Notes under the pieces: model-generated
What the model was told of the DNA's origin: nothing
What the model saw: only the letters and a program-made list of their open reading frames with translations
Database searches by the model: none
Part shown: positions 38,186 through 47,032 of the stretch, one piece after another
Numbering within the stretch: position 1 is the first letter of the stretch
Layout of the letters: each line of letters opens with the position of its first letter
Position numbers and translations under genes: made by a program
Assembly: GCF_003207855.1 (NCBI RefSeq)
Contig: NZ_NKTZ01000002.1
Coordinates: forward strand, 248,001-312,000
From: Komagataeibacter rhaeticus
GTDB lineage: Bacteria > Pseudomonadota > Alphaproteobacteria > Acetobacterales > Acetobacteraceae
Length of the DNA stretch: 64,000 nt
Direction of reading: 5' to 3'

Positions 38186-38845
38186 TTACGGATGGGCGGC
38201 GTGCAGTTCCTTCAGCCCCGCTGGCACGGCAAACACGCTGGCGGGCTGGGGATCGCGGGTGATGGATGTCGCTTCTACCATGACCTTGCCATCGCGCCTG
38301 ACCTCCATCATCACGCCGTCATCGGTGTAACAGATCTCGCTGGGGCGCTGGTCGGTATCCTGCGTCTGCCACAGGGTGCACGGCGTGCCCACGACGTTTG
38401 ACACGCCGGTGCGCAGCCAGTTGCCCTGCGCGCGCTGGCCCATCGCCACATTGGCCGCGCCGGGCGCGGGGATGACGGTCTTGACCTTCTGGTCGGCGTT
38501 CACCACCGTCAGCGTGCCCGCATGGTAGTCGGTGATCATGTAGGTTGCCGCATTGCCCGGATCGACACGCTGCATCATGGTACCGGCCGACCAGCGCATG
38601 CGCTGCGTCATGACCGCACTCGTGTCATGCGGGGGATAGATGGCGTAGCTGACATCCACATCATTCTGCGGCGTGACATACGGGGTCTGGGTATCGGGGG
38701 GCGCGCCATCGGCGGCATGGGCATAGCCCGGCCCCGCCAGCAGCAGGGCACCCATCATTACGGTCCGGCGGAGGCCATGGGCCAGTCGTGTCACTTCATG
38801 CAATCCTTCAAACGGGCCTTGGAAAAACGGGCGGCGGGGCCTCAT
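38186..38845 (-). CDS. Exported protein, paralog of the gene upstream, unknown function
   Basis: I do not recognise a characterised homolog. The protein (219 residues from the first ATG) has a signal sequence ending GYAHAAD and a beta-rich domain. It parallels its upstream neighbour: TPQNDVDVSY/TPTRDVQVDY, VVGTPCTLWQ/VAGVACTQWD, CYTDDGVMMEV/CVTEDGVVLQE, and PASVFAVPAGLKEL/PDSMFQPPEGYRKV. Two cysteines in equivalent places may form a disulfide. The first ATG overlaps the upstream stop (ATGA), but a GTG at 38794, 9 bp after GAAGGA, would give a cleaner signal peptide. Confidence 0.7.
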   Translation of the reverse strand: MRPRRPFFQGPFEGLHEVTRLAHGLRRTVMMGALLLAGPGYAHAADGAPPDTQTPYVTPQNDVDVSYAIYPPHDTSAVMTQRMRWSAGTMMQRVDPGNAATYMITDYHAGTLTVVNADQKVKTVIPAPGAANVAMGQRAQGNWLRTGVSNVVGTPCTLWQTQDTDQRPSEICYTDDGVMMEVRRDGKVMVEATSITRDPQPASVFAVPAGLKELHAAHP

Positions 38846-39522
38846 CCGCCCTTCGCGTCCCTGCCGGCGGGGGTGCCGGGCGGCGGGGGCGGCTCAACCT
38901 TGCGGTAGCCTTCCGGCGGCTGGAACATGCTGTCCGGTATGGGGCCGTACACGACTTTCGTCGCTTCCAGCTTACCCTTCAGCCCGTCACCATCCACGCC
39001 TATTTCCTGCAGTACCACGCCATCCTCCGTCACGCAGGCGGTGGCGTTGCCCTGATCGGTCGTGACATCCCACTGCGTGCAGGCAACACCCGCCACACTC
39101 GATGCCCCCTTGCGGACAAAGGACATGGACAGGTCCAGCAGGAAGGGGTTGCGGATACCGTAACGCGCATCAAGCTGGCTGTAGACCTTCTGCGGGTTGA
39201 TGATGATGGTGACCTGGCGGCTCATGCGGTTGAGGATCGTCTCGCCCATGCCCTGCGGGCTGTCGATTCGCATCAGCCCGCCATTATAGGCGAACCATGT
39301 ACGCACGGCCTTGGGCTCGGGCACGCCATCGGGCTGGACGTTGTAATCCACCTGCACATCCCGCGTGGGGGTAAGCGGGGGATGAACGCCCGGGGCATCC
39401 TGCGCGCGGGCGGGCCGCGGGCCGCCCCCTGCCGTCACGGCCGCCGCAAACGTCGCCACCCCCAGTAATCCTGCGCCCGTCCATGCCCGCCTGTATCGCG
39501 GGCGGGGCGTTGCATGCTTCAT
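38842..39522 (-). CDS. Exported protein, paralog of the gene downstream, DUF4412-like
   Basis: The 226-residue protein has a twin-Arg-rich N terminus, a hydrophobic signal (GLLGVATFAAAVTAGG) with cleavage near ARAQD, a beta-rich domain with two conserved cysteines, and a Pro/Gly tail. Start 39522 (MKHATPRP) is preceded by GGGAAAGA. It shares length, Cys positions and several motifs with the next gene, so the two arose by tandem duplication. The layout (repeated beta strands, CxxWD, terminal hydrophobic-Pro motif) recalls DUF4412, which is a guess. Confidence 0.7.
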   Translation of the reverse strand: MKHATPRPRYRRAWTGAGLLGVATFAAAVTAGGGPRPARAQDAPGVHPPLTPTRDVQVDYNVQPDGVPEPKAVRTWFAYNGGLMRIDSPQGMGETILNRMSRQVTIIINPQKVYSQLDARYGIRNPFLLDLSMSFVRKGASSVAGVACTQWDVTTDQGNATACVTEDGVVLQEIGVDGDGLKGKLEATKVVYGPIPDSMFQPPEGYRKVEPPPPPGTPAGRDAKGG

Positions 39523-39589
39523 CACGTCTTTCCCTTCATCTGCCCAGACGGAAGCCCGCATGGACCGCCCTGTCAACCGCATGGGTGCG

Positions 39590-40252
39590 TCATGTTCCGC
39601 GCAGGGCGCGGATCGCGGCCTCCACCACCGTGTCCTGCCCGTTGCCCACCCATGTGGCCGCCTGCTCCACCGCCTGTTCCAGCGCGTGCAGATAGGCGCG
39701 TGCCGGGATTTCGATCCCGCCGAACCCGGCCAGATGACCGGTGCCGAACTGGGTATCTAGCAGGGTGAACCCACCCAGCCGCAGCCGGGCCACCAGATGG
39801 ACCAGCGCCACCTTGGACGCATCGCGCTGGCGGCTGAACATGCTCTCCCCAAAGAAGGCGCGTCCGATGGCCACGCCATACAGCCCGCCCACCAGCCGGC
39901 CTTCGTGGCGCACCTCCACGCTATGGGCATGGCCCATGGCATGCAGCTGGCAGAACAGGCTGCGGATGCGCGGATTGATCCATGTGCTCTCACGCCCCGG
40001 CGCGGGTTCGGCGCAGCCATCCATGATGGCGGGGAAATCCTGATCGGTCGCCACGACAAAACGCGACGACAGCACGGTGCGCATGAGCCTGCGCGGGACA
40101 TGAAAACCGTCAAGCGGCAGGATGCCGCGCATTTCGGGGCAGAACCATTCCAGCGTGTCCGAACGGGCATCGGGCGCCATGGGGAACAGGCCGATGCGGT
40201 AAGCGCGCAGCATAAGCTCCGGCGTGATGGGAACCGTGTCTTGACCCGTCAT
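39590..40252 (-). CDS. aat: Leucyl/phenylalanyl-tRNA--protein transferase
   Basis: Aat adds Leu or Phe to N-terminal Lys or Arg, creating N-degrons for ClpS/ClpAP. The 220-residue protein has the family motifs [55 protein letters not shown] and [16 protein letters not shown], with [16 protein letters not shown] near the C terminus. I start at [12 protein letters not shown]; longer frames from 40300 add non-family residues. It is divergent from the hydroxyacid dehydrogenase gene. Confidence 0.95.
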   Translation of the reverse strand: MTGQDTVPITPELMLRAYRIGLFPMAPDARSDTLEWFCPEMRGILPLDGFHVPRRLMRTVLSSRFVVATDQDFPAIMDGCAEPAPGRESTWINPRIRSLFCQLHAMGHAHSVEVRHEGRLVGGLYGVAIGRAFFGESMFSRQRDASKVALVHLVARLRLGGFTLLDTQFGTGHLAGFGGIEIPARAYLHALEQAVEQAATWVGNGQDTVVEAAIRALRGT

Positions 40253-40335
40253 GTTCTTGGGATAACCCTCTCGCATGCTCCTGTGGCCATAACGGACCAC
40301 GGCATGCCCGCGTTCATCAGGAGAAAATACCCCAT

Positions 40336-41310
40336 ATGTCCGATATCCGTCCCCGCCTGCTGCTGACCCAGCGCCAGACCCCGGCGGTCATGCAGCGCAT
40401 CACGCACAGCTTTACCATATCCGGCACGCCCGAACACAGGCTGACAACGCGCGAACTGCTGGATGCCGCGCGTGCCTTCCAGCCTGATGCCATCATGACA
40501 TCAACCGGCCTGCCGCTACAGGGCGATGATGTAAAACAGCTGCCCGACTGCGTGAAGGTGGTGGCGACCGTAAGCGTGGGCACCGACCACCTGGATATTC
40601 CCGCCCTGCACGCACGCGGCATTATTGTCACCAACACCCCCGATGTGCTGACGGACTGCAATGCGGACATGGCCATCCTGCTCATGCTGGCGGCCGCCCG
40701 GCGGGCGGGGGAATATACCACGCTCATGCGCGGGGGCTGGGGGCGGTCACTGGCCATGGACGAACTGCTGGGCACGCGCATGAGCGGCAAGCGGCTGGGC
40801 ATTGTCGGCATGGGCCGCATCGGTCGCGCGGTGGCCCGTCGCGCGCGTGGCTTCGATATGGAAATACTGTATTCCAACCGCCGCCGCCTGCCAGCCGCGC
40901 AGGAAGCGGGTGCGACCTATTTCGGCACGCTGGCCGACATGCTGCCGCATTGCGATATCCTGAGCCTGCACCTGCCAGCATCACCCGAGACGGACGGCAT
41001 GATCAACGCCGGCCTGCTGGCCCGCCTGCCGCGCGGCGCCATCTTCATCAATGCCGCCCGTGGCGCGCTGGTGGATGAGGATGCGCTGATCGACGCGCTG
41101 CGCAGCGGCCAGCTTGCCGCGGCGGGTCTGGACGTGTACCGCAACGAACCGAACCCGGACCCGCGATTCCTGGAACTGCCCAATGTCTTCCTGACCCCGC
41201 ATGTAGGCAGCGCCACGACCGAGACCCGGACCGACATGGGCATGCTGGCCGTGGACAATGTGGAAGCCGTGCTTGGCGGCAGGCACCCGCCCACCCCCGT
41301 CAGGGCCTGA
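40336..41310 (+). CDS. D-isomer-specific 2-hydroxyacid dehydrogenase (glyoxylate/hydroxypyruvate reductase type)
   Basis: The 324-residue NAD(P)H-dependent enzyme has the Rossmann motif [13 protein letters not shown] (about 155-167) and the catalytic triad Arg242 ([11 protein letters not shown]), Glu271 (VYRNEPN) and His289 (LTPHVGSAT). The GVG-type substrate loop appears as VSVGTDHLD. It likely reduces glyoxylate, hydroxypyruvate or a related 2-keto acid; which one cannot be read from sequence. It is followed 23 bp later by a small membrane-protein gene, probably in one transcript. Confidence 0.9.
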   Translation: MSDIRPRLLLTQRQTPAVMQRITHSFTISGTPEHRLTTRELLDAARAFQPDAIMTSTGLPLQGDDVKQLPDCVKVVATVSVGTDHLDIPALHARGIIVTNTPDVLTDCNADMAILLMLAAARRAGEYTTLMRGGWGRSLAMDELLGTRMSGKRLGIVGMGRIGRAVARRARGFDMEILYSNRRRLPAAQEAGATYFGTLADMLPHCDILSLHLPASPETDGMINAGLLARLPRGAIFINAARGALVDEDALIDALRSGQLAAAGLDVYRNEPNPDPRFLELPNVFLTPHVGSATTETRTDMGMLAVDNVEAVLGGRHPPTPVRA

Positions 41311-41333
41311 ATCCGGACAACAGGGAGAAAACC

Positions 41334-41522
41334 ATGGGACTACCGGGCATATTCGTGATTTTCGCGCTGATCGCCCTCCTGCTGGAAACGGTAGCACCCC
41401 GTTTCCATGGAATATGGGAGACATTGCTGGCGTTCTACTGCGTCTTCGCGCTGGTGGCGGGGCTGATCGAGGTCCGCCTCACGCTGAAGGCCCATGCCGC
41501 GTCCGGGCAGCGGCAGGGCTGA
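41334..41522 (+). CDS. Small two-helix membrane protein, unknown function
   Basis: This 62-residue ORF has an AGGGAG ribosome-binding site 7 bp before ATG and two hydrophobic segments (about 4-20 and 28-46) with a short basic tail. It follows the dehydrogenase gene closely. I know no family for it. The good ribosome-binding site and its fit to the intergenic layout support it as real. Confidence 0.6.
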   Translation: MGLPGIFVIFALIALLLETVAPRFHGIWETLLAFYCVFALVAGLIEVRLTLKAHAASGQRQG

Positions 41523-41553
41523 CCCCTGCCACCGGAACGGGAAATGGATCAGC

Positions 41554-41603
41554 AAAAGTTTTTGGTGAAGCCTTTTTCAAAAAGGTGGCAACCAAAAACT
41601 TTT
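41554..41603. repeat. Nested palindromic repeat, copy B (internally deleted, inverted)
   Basis: Perfect 13-bp terminal arms, AAAAGTTTTTGGT (41554-41566) and ACCAAAAACTTTT (41591-41603), enclose a 7-bp hairpin CCTTTTT/AAAAAGG (41571-41577/41579-41585). It looks like copies C/D in reverse orientation with the central part between the two inner hairpins deleted. It lies between convergent genes. Confidence 0.8.
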
Positions 41604-41640
41604 ACTTTTTCTTATCAACCATCTGCTGCCAGACAGTCCC

Positions 41641-42489
41641 TTAACTCTCGCTGGCCTGGCTGGCGGCATGGGCCTTCAGGTCGGCGGCGGTGCGGCGTAC
41701 TTCCGGCCCGTATTCCCGCTCCAGCCTGCGGATGGTGAAATGCGCCTGCGCCACCGCGCGATAATGCGACAGGAATGCCGCGTTGAGCGACGCCCCACAC
41801 AGCGCGCCCGCCACCGGCATCATCTGCAGGGCGAATTTGCGCGACAGGCCCAGCCCGTAATGGGTCGCGACCTCACTCACCAGCATCACGACCGGGCGGC
41901 CACGCAGCATGGCACGGGCGGAAAAATAGCCCAGTTCGTTATCTTCCCCCTGTCCCTGCCCCTTAGGGCCGCCAAAGGGGAAGGCACGCAGGGCGAAAAC
42001 CTCCAGGCATGCGGCGCGCGCTTCCTCCTGTGACAGGTCCTCCCCCTGCTCACGCGCGATGCGCGCGATCTCGCGCATGATGGCAAGCGTGGTGAAGCCG
42101 ACATCCGCAATCAGGCCAGGCAGTCCGGTAAACCCGCCTACGGCCCCCGATACGGTCACGGCCGCCCTGAGTGCGGGCTCCCGCCATGTGGGGGTCCCCG
42201 CCGTGACCGAAATATCCCGCGGGCGGTCCATGCCCAGCACCGCGATGTCGAATGCGCGCCTGATGGCGGTTTCGGTCGCGGATTGCAGGCGGGCCTGCAG
42301 CGCAGGGGCCAGCCCCAGCGTGCGCATGCCCAGCATGGCCGCCTGCCCCACGGCGCCACCCATCAGGTCCGCCAGGCGTACCAGCACGCCGCGCCCGGCC
42401 TCGACGCGTTCCAGCGCCTGCTGGAGTTCATCAATACACGCGCTGTCCAGCGTCAGCGGTGCCAGTTCGTTCGCGGACCCTGCACTCAT
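41641..42489 (-). CDS. EcsC family protein
   Basis: The 282-residue protein matches the EcsC family: an N-terminal helical part, a central Gly-rich hydrophobic region (VSGAVGGFTGLPGLIADVGFTTLAIMREIARIA), and a C-terminal stretch with MMPVAGALCGASLNAAFLSHY. EcsC proteins are membrane-associated, and their role is not well defined. I start at MSAGSANELAP, preceded by AAAGG at 7-8 bp; the longer frame from 42540 lacks a ribosome-binding site. It is convergent with the small membrane-protein gene, with repeat copy B between. Confidence 0.82.
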   Translation of the reverse strand: MSAGSANELAPLTLDSACIDELQQALERVEAGRGVLVRLADLMGGAVGQAAMLGMRTLGLAPALQARLQSATETAIRRAFDIAVLGMDRPRDISVTAGTPTWREPALRAAVTVSGAVGGFTGLPGLIADVGFTTLAIMREIARIAREQGEDLSQEEARAACLEVFALRAFPFGGPKGQGQGEDNELGYFSARAMLRGRPVVMLVSEVATHYGLGLSRKFALQMMPVAGALCGASLNAAFLSHYRAVAQAHFTIRRLEREYGPEVRRTAADLKAHAASQASES

Positions 42490-42668
42490 TACAATGCCTT
42501 TCGCCTGATCTTCCGTAAGAATACGGGCCGGTCCCGCCACGCGCCCGCAACGCGCGCAGTCAGGGGCCGGCCGCTACGCCCATGCGGCAGTGCCAACCGT
42601 TTCAGCACCATGGCCGCCTTCTGGCAATGCGCATCACCATGGCGGCAGGCATGAAACGCTGGCCTGCC

Positions 42669-43082
42669 CTAGCTGTTCCAGCCGCCCATGCGGCACAGAT
42701 GCGCCCAGTGCGCATCCGACACCGGCACCACCGACAGGCGGGACTGCCGCACCAGCGCCAGATCCGCCAGCGCCGGATCGGCCTTGATCGCAGCCAGCGT
42801 AACCGGCTGCGGCATGGGGCCTATGGCGCGCACGTCCACACAGACCCACTGCCCGGCCTGCGCCGTAGGGTCGGGATAGGCTGCGCGCACCACCTCGACC
42901 ACCCCCACGATCTCACGCCCCACGTTGGAGTGGTAGAAGAAGGCCCGGTCCCCCACCTGCATGGCCGCCAGGTTCTTCTTTGCCTGATGGTTGCGCACGC
43001 CGGTCCATGGCTCCACGCCGTTTTCCACCTGCTCGGCCCATGAAAAGGCATCCGGCTCGGACTTGATCAGCCAGTACGCCAT
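42669..43082 (-). CDS. EVE domain-containing protein
   Basis: The 137-residue protein begins MAYWLIKSEPDAFSW and continues WTGVRNHQAKKNLAAMQVGDRAFFYHSNVGREIVG, the hallmark of the EVE (PUA/YTH-like) fold that binds modified bases in nucleic acid. Length is typical of the stand-alone bacterial form. The start at 43082 leaves 10 bp after the YciI-family gene; an 11-residue longer frame would overlap it. The two are likely cotranscribed. Cellular role is unproven. Confidence 0.9.
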   Translation of the reverse strand: MAYWLIKSEPDAFSWAEQVENGVEPWTGVRNHQAKKNLAAMQVGDRAFFYHSNVGREIVGVVEVVRAAYPDPTAQAGQWVCVDVRAIGPMPQPVTLAAIKADPALADLALVRQSRLSVVPVSDAHWAHLCRMGGWNS

Positions 43083-43092
43083 GACCGGTTTC

Positions 43093-43386
43093 CTACTCCA
43101 CCCGCAGGCTATCACGAAAAACTGAACGGAACGGACGGATCACCACGCTCTCGAACAGATCAACCTTGGCGTACGGGTCCTCCACGGCAAAGCCTTCCGC
43201 CGCGGCGCGGTCGGCCACGTCCACCACCAGCAGGCTGCCGCAGGGGCGGTTTTCCGCGTCCAGCAGCGGGCCGCCATGCACCACGTGCTGCTTCCACCGC
43301 TCCAGATAGGCCAGGTGCCGCTCACGCGTTGCCTTGCGGGTTTCAAGGCTGGCGGGCTTGTCGGTACAAATGATCGCAAACAGCAT
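43093..43386 (-). CDS. YciI family protein
   Basis: This 97-residue protein shows the YCII fold sequence pattern: MLFAIICTDK start, RERHLAYLERW with the conserved His, GSLLVVDVADRAAAEGFAVEDPYAKVDLFESVVIRPF at the C-terminal half. The family is ferredoxin-like, with a His-Asp pair thought to be functional. It lies 10 bp upstream of the EVE gene. Metabolic role is unknown; it is sometimes next to intracellular septation or acyl-CoA genes, which is not the case here. Confidence 0.88.
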   Translation of the reverse strand: MLFAIICTDKPASLETRKATRERHLAYLERWKQHVVHGGPLLDAENRPCGSLLVVDVADRAAAEGFAVEDPYAKVDLFESVVIRPFRSVFRDSLRVE

Positions 43387-43513
43387 GTTTTCTCCTCTTG
43401 TGGCGGGACCGTACCATGACGGGACAGGACTGGCCGTGTCTTTTTTAACGCGATAGTGTAGAGCAGGAAATCGTCAGCCCCCAGCCACGCATGGGTGATG
43501 GCGGAAATTTTCA

Positions 43514-44371
43514 TTGACCCCTTTCATTGCAGGGACAGGTGCCCCCGGCACGGATGGATCAACCTTGAACGCAACGCAGAGCCTTACCGCACGCACCGGT
43601 AACCTTTTTCATCGTTATGCCAACCCGGGCCGTTTCCTGCGCATGGGGGCGAAGCTGCAGCCATGGCTGACATGGCCCGCGCTTGTCCTGTCGGTGGCCG
43701 GAATCGTGTGGGGGCTGTTCTTCTCCCCCGCCGACTGGCAGCAGGGCGACAGCGTGCGCATCATGTACGTGCATGTGCCCACCGCATGGCTGGCATCGTC
43801 GGGCTATATGGGTCTGGCTGTCTGCTCGCTGCTGTCACTGGTGTGGCGCCACCCGCTGGCCGATCTGGCGGCGGTGGAAATCGGGCCGGTGGGCGCTGCC
43901 ATCACCGCCGTATGCCTGGCCACCGGATCGCTGTGGGGCAAGCCCATGTGGGGCACATGGTGGGTATGGGATGCGCGGCTGACATCGGTGCTGGTGCTGT
44001 TCTTCCTGTATCTGGGCCATATCGCGCTGATCCGTGCGTTTGACGAGCCGCAGCGCGGCTACCGCGCCGCCGCCATACTGGGGCTGGCCGGTGCGATCGA
44101 CCTGCCCATCATCAAGTTCAGCGTACAGTGGTGGAACACGCTGCACCAGCCTGACAGCATCACGGTTACGGGGGCGCCGACCATGTCCACCTCCATGCTG
44201 TGGCCGCTGGGGCTGACCACGCTGGGCTTCACGCTCGGGTTTGGCGCCATCGTGCTGGCGCGCCTGCGTGCCTCGGTCATGGAAAGCCGTATCCGCACCA
44301 TCCTGGCCGCCAGCCGTGGCCGCCAGTCCGCCGCCCAGCCCGCCCCCACCACCGATAGTGCCCCCGCATGA
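43514..44371 (+). CDS. ccmC: Heme exporter protein CcmC
   Basis: CcmC presents heme to CcmE for cytochrome c maturation (System I). The protein has six predicted TM segments, the tryptophan-rich periplasmic heme motif WGTWWVWDARLTS and flanking conserved histidines (VHVPTAW, TLHQPDS). The 285-residue frame starts with about 35 residues not seen in most CcmC proteins; a TTG at 43565 or ATG at MGAKLQPW may be the true start. Its stop overlaps ccmD as ATGA. Confidence 0.92.
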   Translation: MTPFIAGTGAPGTDGSTLNATQSLTARTGNLFHRYANPGRFLRMGAKLQPWLTWPALVLSVAGIVWGLFFSPADWQQGDSVRIMYVHVPTAWLASSGYMGLAVCSLLSLVWRHPLADLAAVEIGPVGAAITAVCLATGSLWGKPMWGTWWVWDARLTSVLVLFFLYLGHIALIRAFDEPQRGYRAAAILGLAGAIDLPIIKFSVQWWNTLHQPDSITVTGAPTMSTSMLWPLGLTTLGFTLGFGAIVLARLRASVMESRIRTILAASRGRQSAAQPAPTTDSAPA

Positions 44372-44514
44372 CCCACCTGCCCTATATTGCCGCGGCCTAT
44401 GGCCTGACACTTGGCGTGGCCGCCATCCTGTCCATCAACGCAACCTTCCGCCTGCGCCAGGCACGCAAGCGCCTGGCCGCGATTGAACAGCCCCGGACCC
44501 GCCAGCCGTCATGA
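44368..44514 (+). CDS. ccmD: Heme exporter protein CcmD
   Basis: A 48-residue ORF reads MTHLPYIAAAYGLTLGV, then a single TM segment and a basic cytoplasmic tail RLRQARKRLAAIEQ. This is the standard CcmD form: the HLPYIAAAYG start, one helix, positive tail. CcmD supports release of heme-loaded CcmE. It overlaps ccmC and ccmE by 4 bp on each side (ATGA), so position, coupling and sequence all agree. Confidence 0.9.
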   Translation: MTHLPYIAAAYGLTLGVAAILSINATFRLRQARKRLAAIEQPRTRQPS

Positions 44515-45044
44515 CACGCAAGAGCCGACGCCTGTGGCTGGTCGTGGCGTGCATGATCGGACTTGGTTCCGCCGCCGCCCTCACCCTTAATGCCTTTTCC
44601 TCCAATATCGTGTTCTTCATGGCGCCCTCGCAGGTCCACGCCAAGCCGCCACCGGCCGACCGCACCATCCGCCTGGGCGGCATGGTGGTGGCGGGCAGCG
44701 TGCACCGTGAAAAGGTGAAGGACACGCCGGTCAACCTGTTTGACGTGACCGACGGCCAGGCCGCCGTGACCGTGCGCTACGAAGGCATCCTGCCCGACCT
44801 GTTCCGCGAGGGGCAGAGCGTGGTGGCGGTCGGTACCGTCAACCCCGATGGTACCTTCCGCGCCAGTGAGGTGCTGGCCAAGCATGACGAGACCTACATG
44901 CCCAAGGAAGTGGCCGAGGAACTGCGCCGCAGCGGCAAGTGGGACCCGCGCTTTGGCAAGGCGCCGGATGCGGCAAGCTGGAACACCATGACGGCGGCCG
45001 ACACCCCGAAGAAACCGGCCACCCAGACACCTGACGGAAACTGA
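44511..45044 (+). CDS. ccmE: Cytochrome c maturation heme chaperone CcmE
   Basis: The 177-residue protein has an N-terminal membrane anchor (about 8-27) and an OB-fold periplasmic domain. Heme is expected to bind covalently at His125 in LAKHDETYMP, with Tyr129 nearby. It carries heme from CcmC to the CcmF/H/I ligase. The C terminus has a Lys/Pro/Thr-rich tail. It is coupled to ccmD and lies 8 bp before ccmF. Confidence 0.96.
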   Translation: MTRKSRRLWLVVACMIGLGSAAALTLNAFSSNIVFFMAPSQVHAKPPPADRTIRLGGMVVAGSVHREKVKDTPVNLFDVTDGQAAVTVRYEGILPDLFREGQSVVAVGTVNPDGTFRASEVLAKHDETYMPKEVAEELRRSGKWDPRFGKAPDAASWNTMTAADTPKKPATQTPDGN

Positions 45045-45052
45045 CATCCGCG

Positions 45053-47032
45053 ATGAACCCGGAACTTGGAAATTTTGCCCTGGCGCTGGCATGCTGCATG
45101 GCCGCCGGACAGGCGATCCTGCCCCTGATTGGCGCGAACCGGCGTGATGCGCGCCTGATGGCACTGGCGCCCGCGCTGGCGGTGGGGCAGATGCTGGCCC
45201 TGATCACGTCATTCGCCTGCCTGATCCATGCCGCCATCACCAACGATTTTTCGGTGCAGAACGTGGCGGCCAACAGTGCTGTCAGCAAGCCGCTGCTGTA
45301 CAAGATCACCGGCGTATGGGGCAACCATGAGGGCTCGGTGCTGCTCTGGGCGATGATCCTGTCCATATGTGGTGGCGCGGTGGCCCTGTTCGGGCGCAAC
45401 CTGCCTTCCGCGCTGCAGGCGCGCGTGATTGCGGTACTGGGCGGGGTTGCGGCGGGGTTCGAACTGTTCTGCCTTACCACCTCCAACCCGTTTGCCCGCG
45501 TGTGGCCTGCCCCGCTGGATGGCCAGGGCATGAACCCGCTGCTGCAGGACCCCGGCCTCGCCTTCCATCCGCCCATTCTCTACACCGGCTATGTCGGTTT
45601 TGCCGTTCCCTTCGCCTTTGCCATTGCCGCCCTGATCGAAGGAAGGGTCGATGCCGCGTGGGGCCGCTGGGTGCGCCCGTGGGCGGTGGCGGCATGGTGC
45701 TTCCTGACCTGTGGCATCGCCATGGGGTCGTGGTGGTCGTATTATGTACTGGGCTGGGGTGGCTACTGGTTCTGGGACCCGGTGGAGAACGCATCCCTGA
45801 TCCCGTGGCTGACGGGCACGGCGCTGGTGCATTCGGCAATCGTGGTGGAAAAGCGCGAGGCGCTGAAGATCTGGACCGTGCTGCTGGCCATCGGTACGTT
45901 CTCGTTCTCGCTTTCGGGCACGTTCCTCGTGCGTTCGGGCATTCTCAATTCCGTGCATGCCTTTGCCAATGACCCGGCGCGTGGCGTGTTCATCCTCGGG
46001 CTGCTGGCGCTGGTCATTGGTGGCTCGCTGCTGCTGTTCGCCATCCGTGCGCCGCAACTGACCACGGGCGGGCTGTTTGCCCCCGTCTCGCGTGAAGGGC
46101 TGCTGGTGCTCAACAACATCCTGCTGTGCTCCATCTGCGCGGTGGTGCTGACGGGCACGATGTACCCCCCCTTCATGTCGCTTCTGTTCGGCAAGACGAT
46201 TTCGGTCGGCAAGCCGTTCTTTGATGCAACCACCATCCCGCTGGCCATACCGCTTATGGTATTCATGGGGTTCGGCCCCATGGTGCCGTGGAAGCGCGCG
46301 CAGATGTGGCCGGTGCTGCGGCGTCTGTGGTGGGCGGCCTGCGTGGCGCTGGTGGCACTTGTGCTCGCCACGGTCCGGATGCGGGACATCCTGCCGGTGC
46401 TGGCCACGGCCACGGCGGTATGGGTGATCTGCTCCAGCCTGGCCGATATTGCCGAACGCCTGCGCCTGTTCCGCCAGCCGCTGGCCTATAGCTGGCAGCG
46501 CGCGCGCAGCCTGCCGCGCGCGGTGTTTGGCGCGGCCCTTGCGCATGCGGGCGTGGGCATCGTGGTGCTGGGCATTGCCGGCATGTCACAGGCCGCGCAC
46601 CGGATTGTGGAGGTGCATGTGGGCCAGAGCGAGATGCTGGCCGGTGACAGCTGGACGCTCACGGACGTGCATCCGGCGGAAGGCCCCAACTACAGTGCGC
46701 TGGTCGCCACCATCGAGGTCCGCCACAATGGCCGCCTGATCACCACGCTGCACCCCTCCAAGCGCACCTTCGCCAGCCAGCACCAGACCACGACGGAAGT
46801 GGCGATCCATACCAACCTGCTGGCGGATATTTACGGCGTGCTGGGTGACAGGCATGGCGATGACGCCAACCCGACCTATGTGCTGCGCCTGCATTACAAC
46901 CCGCTGGCGCCGTGGATGTGGCTGGGCGGGCTGATCATGGCCTTTGGTGGCGCGCTTTCACTGTCCGACCGGCGGGTGCGCGTGGGTGCGCCGCGCCGGG
47001 CGAAAACGGTTGATGTGGTGGTGGTACAATGA
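45053..47032 (+). CDS. ccmF: Heme lyase subunit CcmF
   Basis: The 659-residue polytopic protein is the core of the cytochrome c heme ligase. It carries KITGVWGNHEGSVLLWA, the heme-handling WWSYYVLGWGGYWFWDPVE motif and the conserved ALVHSAIVVEKR histidine region, with a large periplasmic domain near the C terminus (about 530-620). Length is typical. Its stop overlaps ccmG by 4 bp. Confidence 0.97.
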   Translation: MNPELGNFALALACCMAAGQAILPLIGANRRDARLMALAPALAVGQMLALITSFACLIHAAITNDFSVQNVAANSAVSKPLLYKITGVWGNHEGSVLLWAMILSICGGAVALFGRNLPSALQARVIAVLGGVAAGFELFCLTTSNPFARVWPAPLDGQGMNPLLQDPGLAFHPPILYTGYVGFAVPFAFAIAALIEGRVDAAWGRWVRPWAVAAWCFLTCGIAMGSWWSYYVLGWGGYWFWDPVENASLIPWLTGTALVHSAIVVEKREALKIWTVLLAIGTFSFSLSGTFLVRSGILNSVHAFANDPARGVFILGLLALVIGGSLLLFAIRAPQLTTGGLFAPVSREGLLVLNNILLCSICAVVLTGTMYPPFMSLLFGKTISVGKPFFDATTIPLAIPLMVFMGFGPMVPWKRAQMWPVLRRLWWAACVALVALVLATVRMRDILPVLATATAVWVICSSLADIAERLRLFRQPLAYSWQRARSLPRAVFGAALAHAGVGIVVLGIAGMSQAAHRIVEVHVGQSEMLAGDSWTLTDVHPAEGPNYSALVATIEVRHNGRLITTLHPSKRTFASQHQTTTEVAIHTNLLADIYGVLGDRHGDDANPTYVLRLHYNPLAPWMWLGGLIMAFGGALSLSDRRVRVGAPRRAKTVDVVVVQ

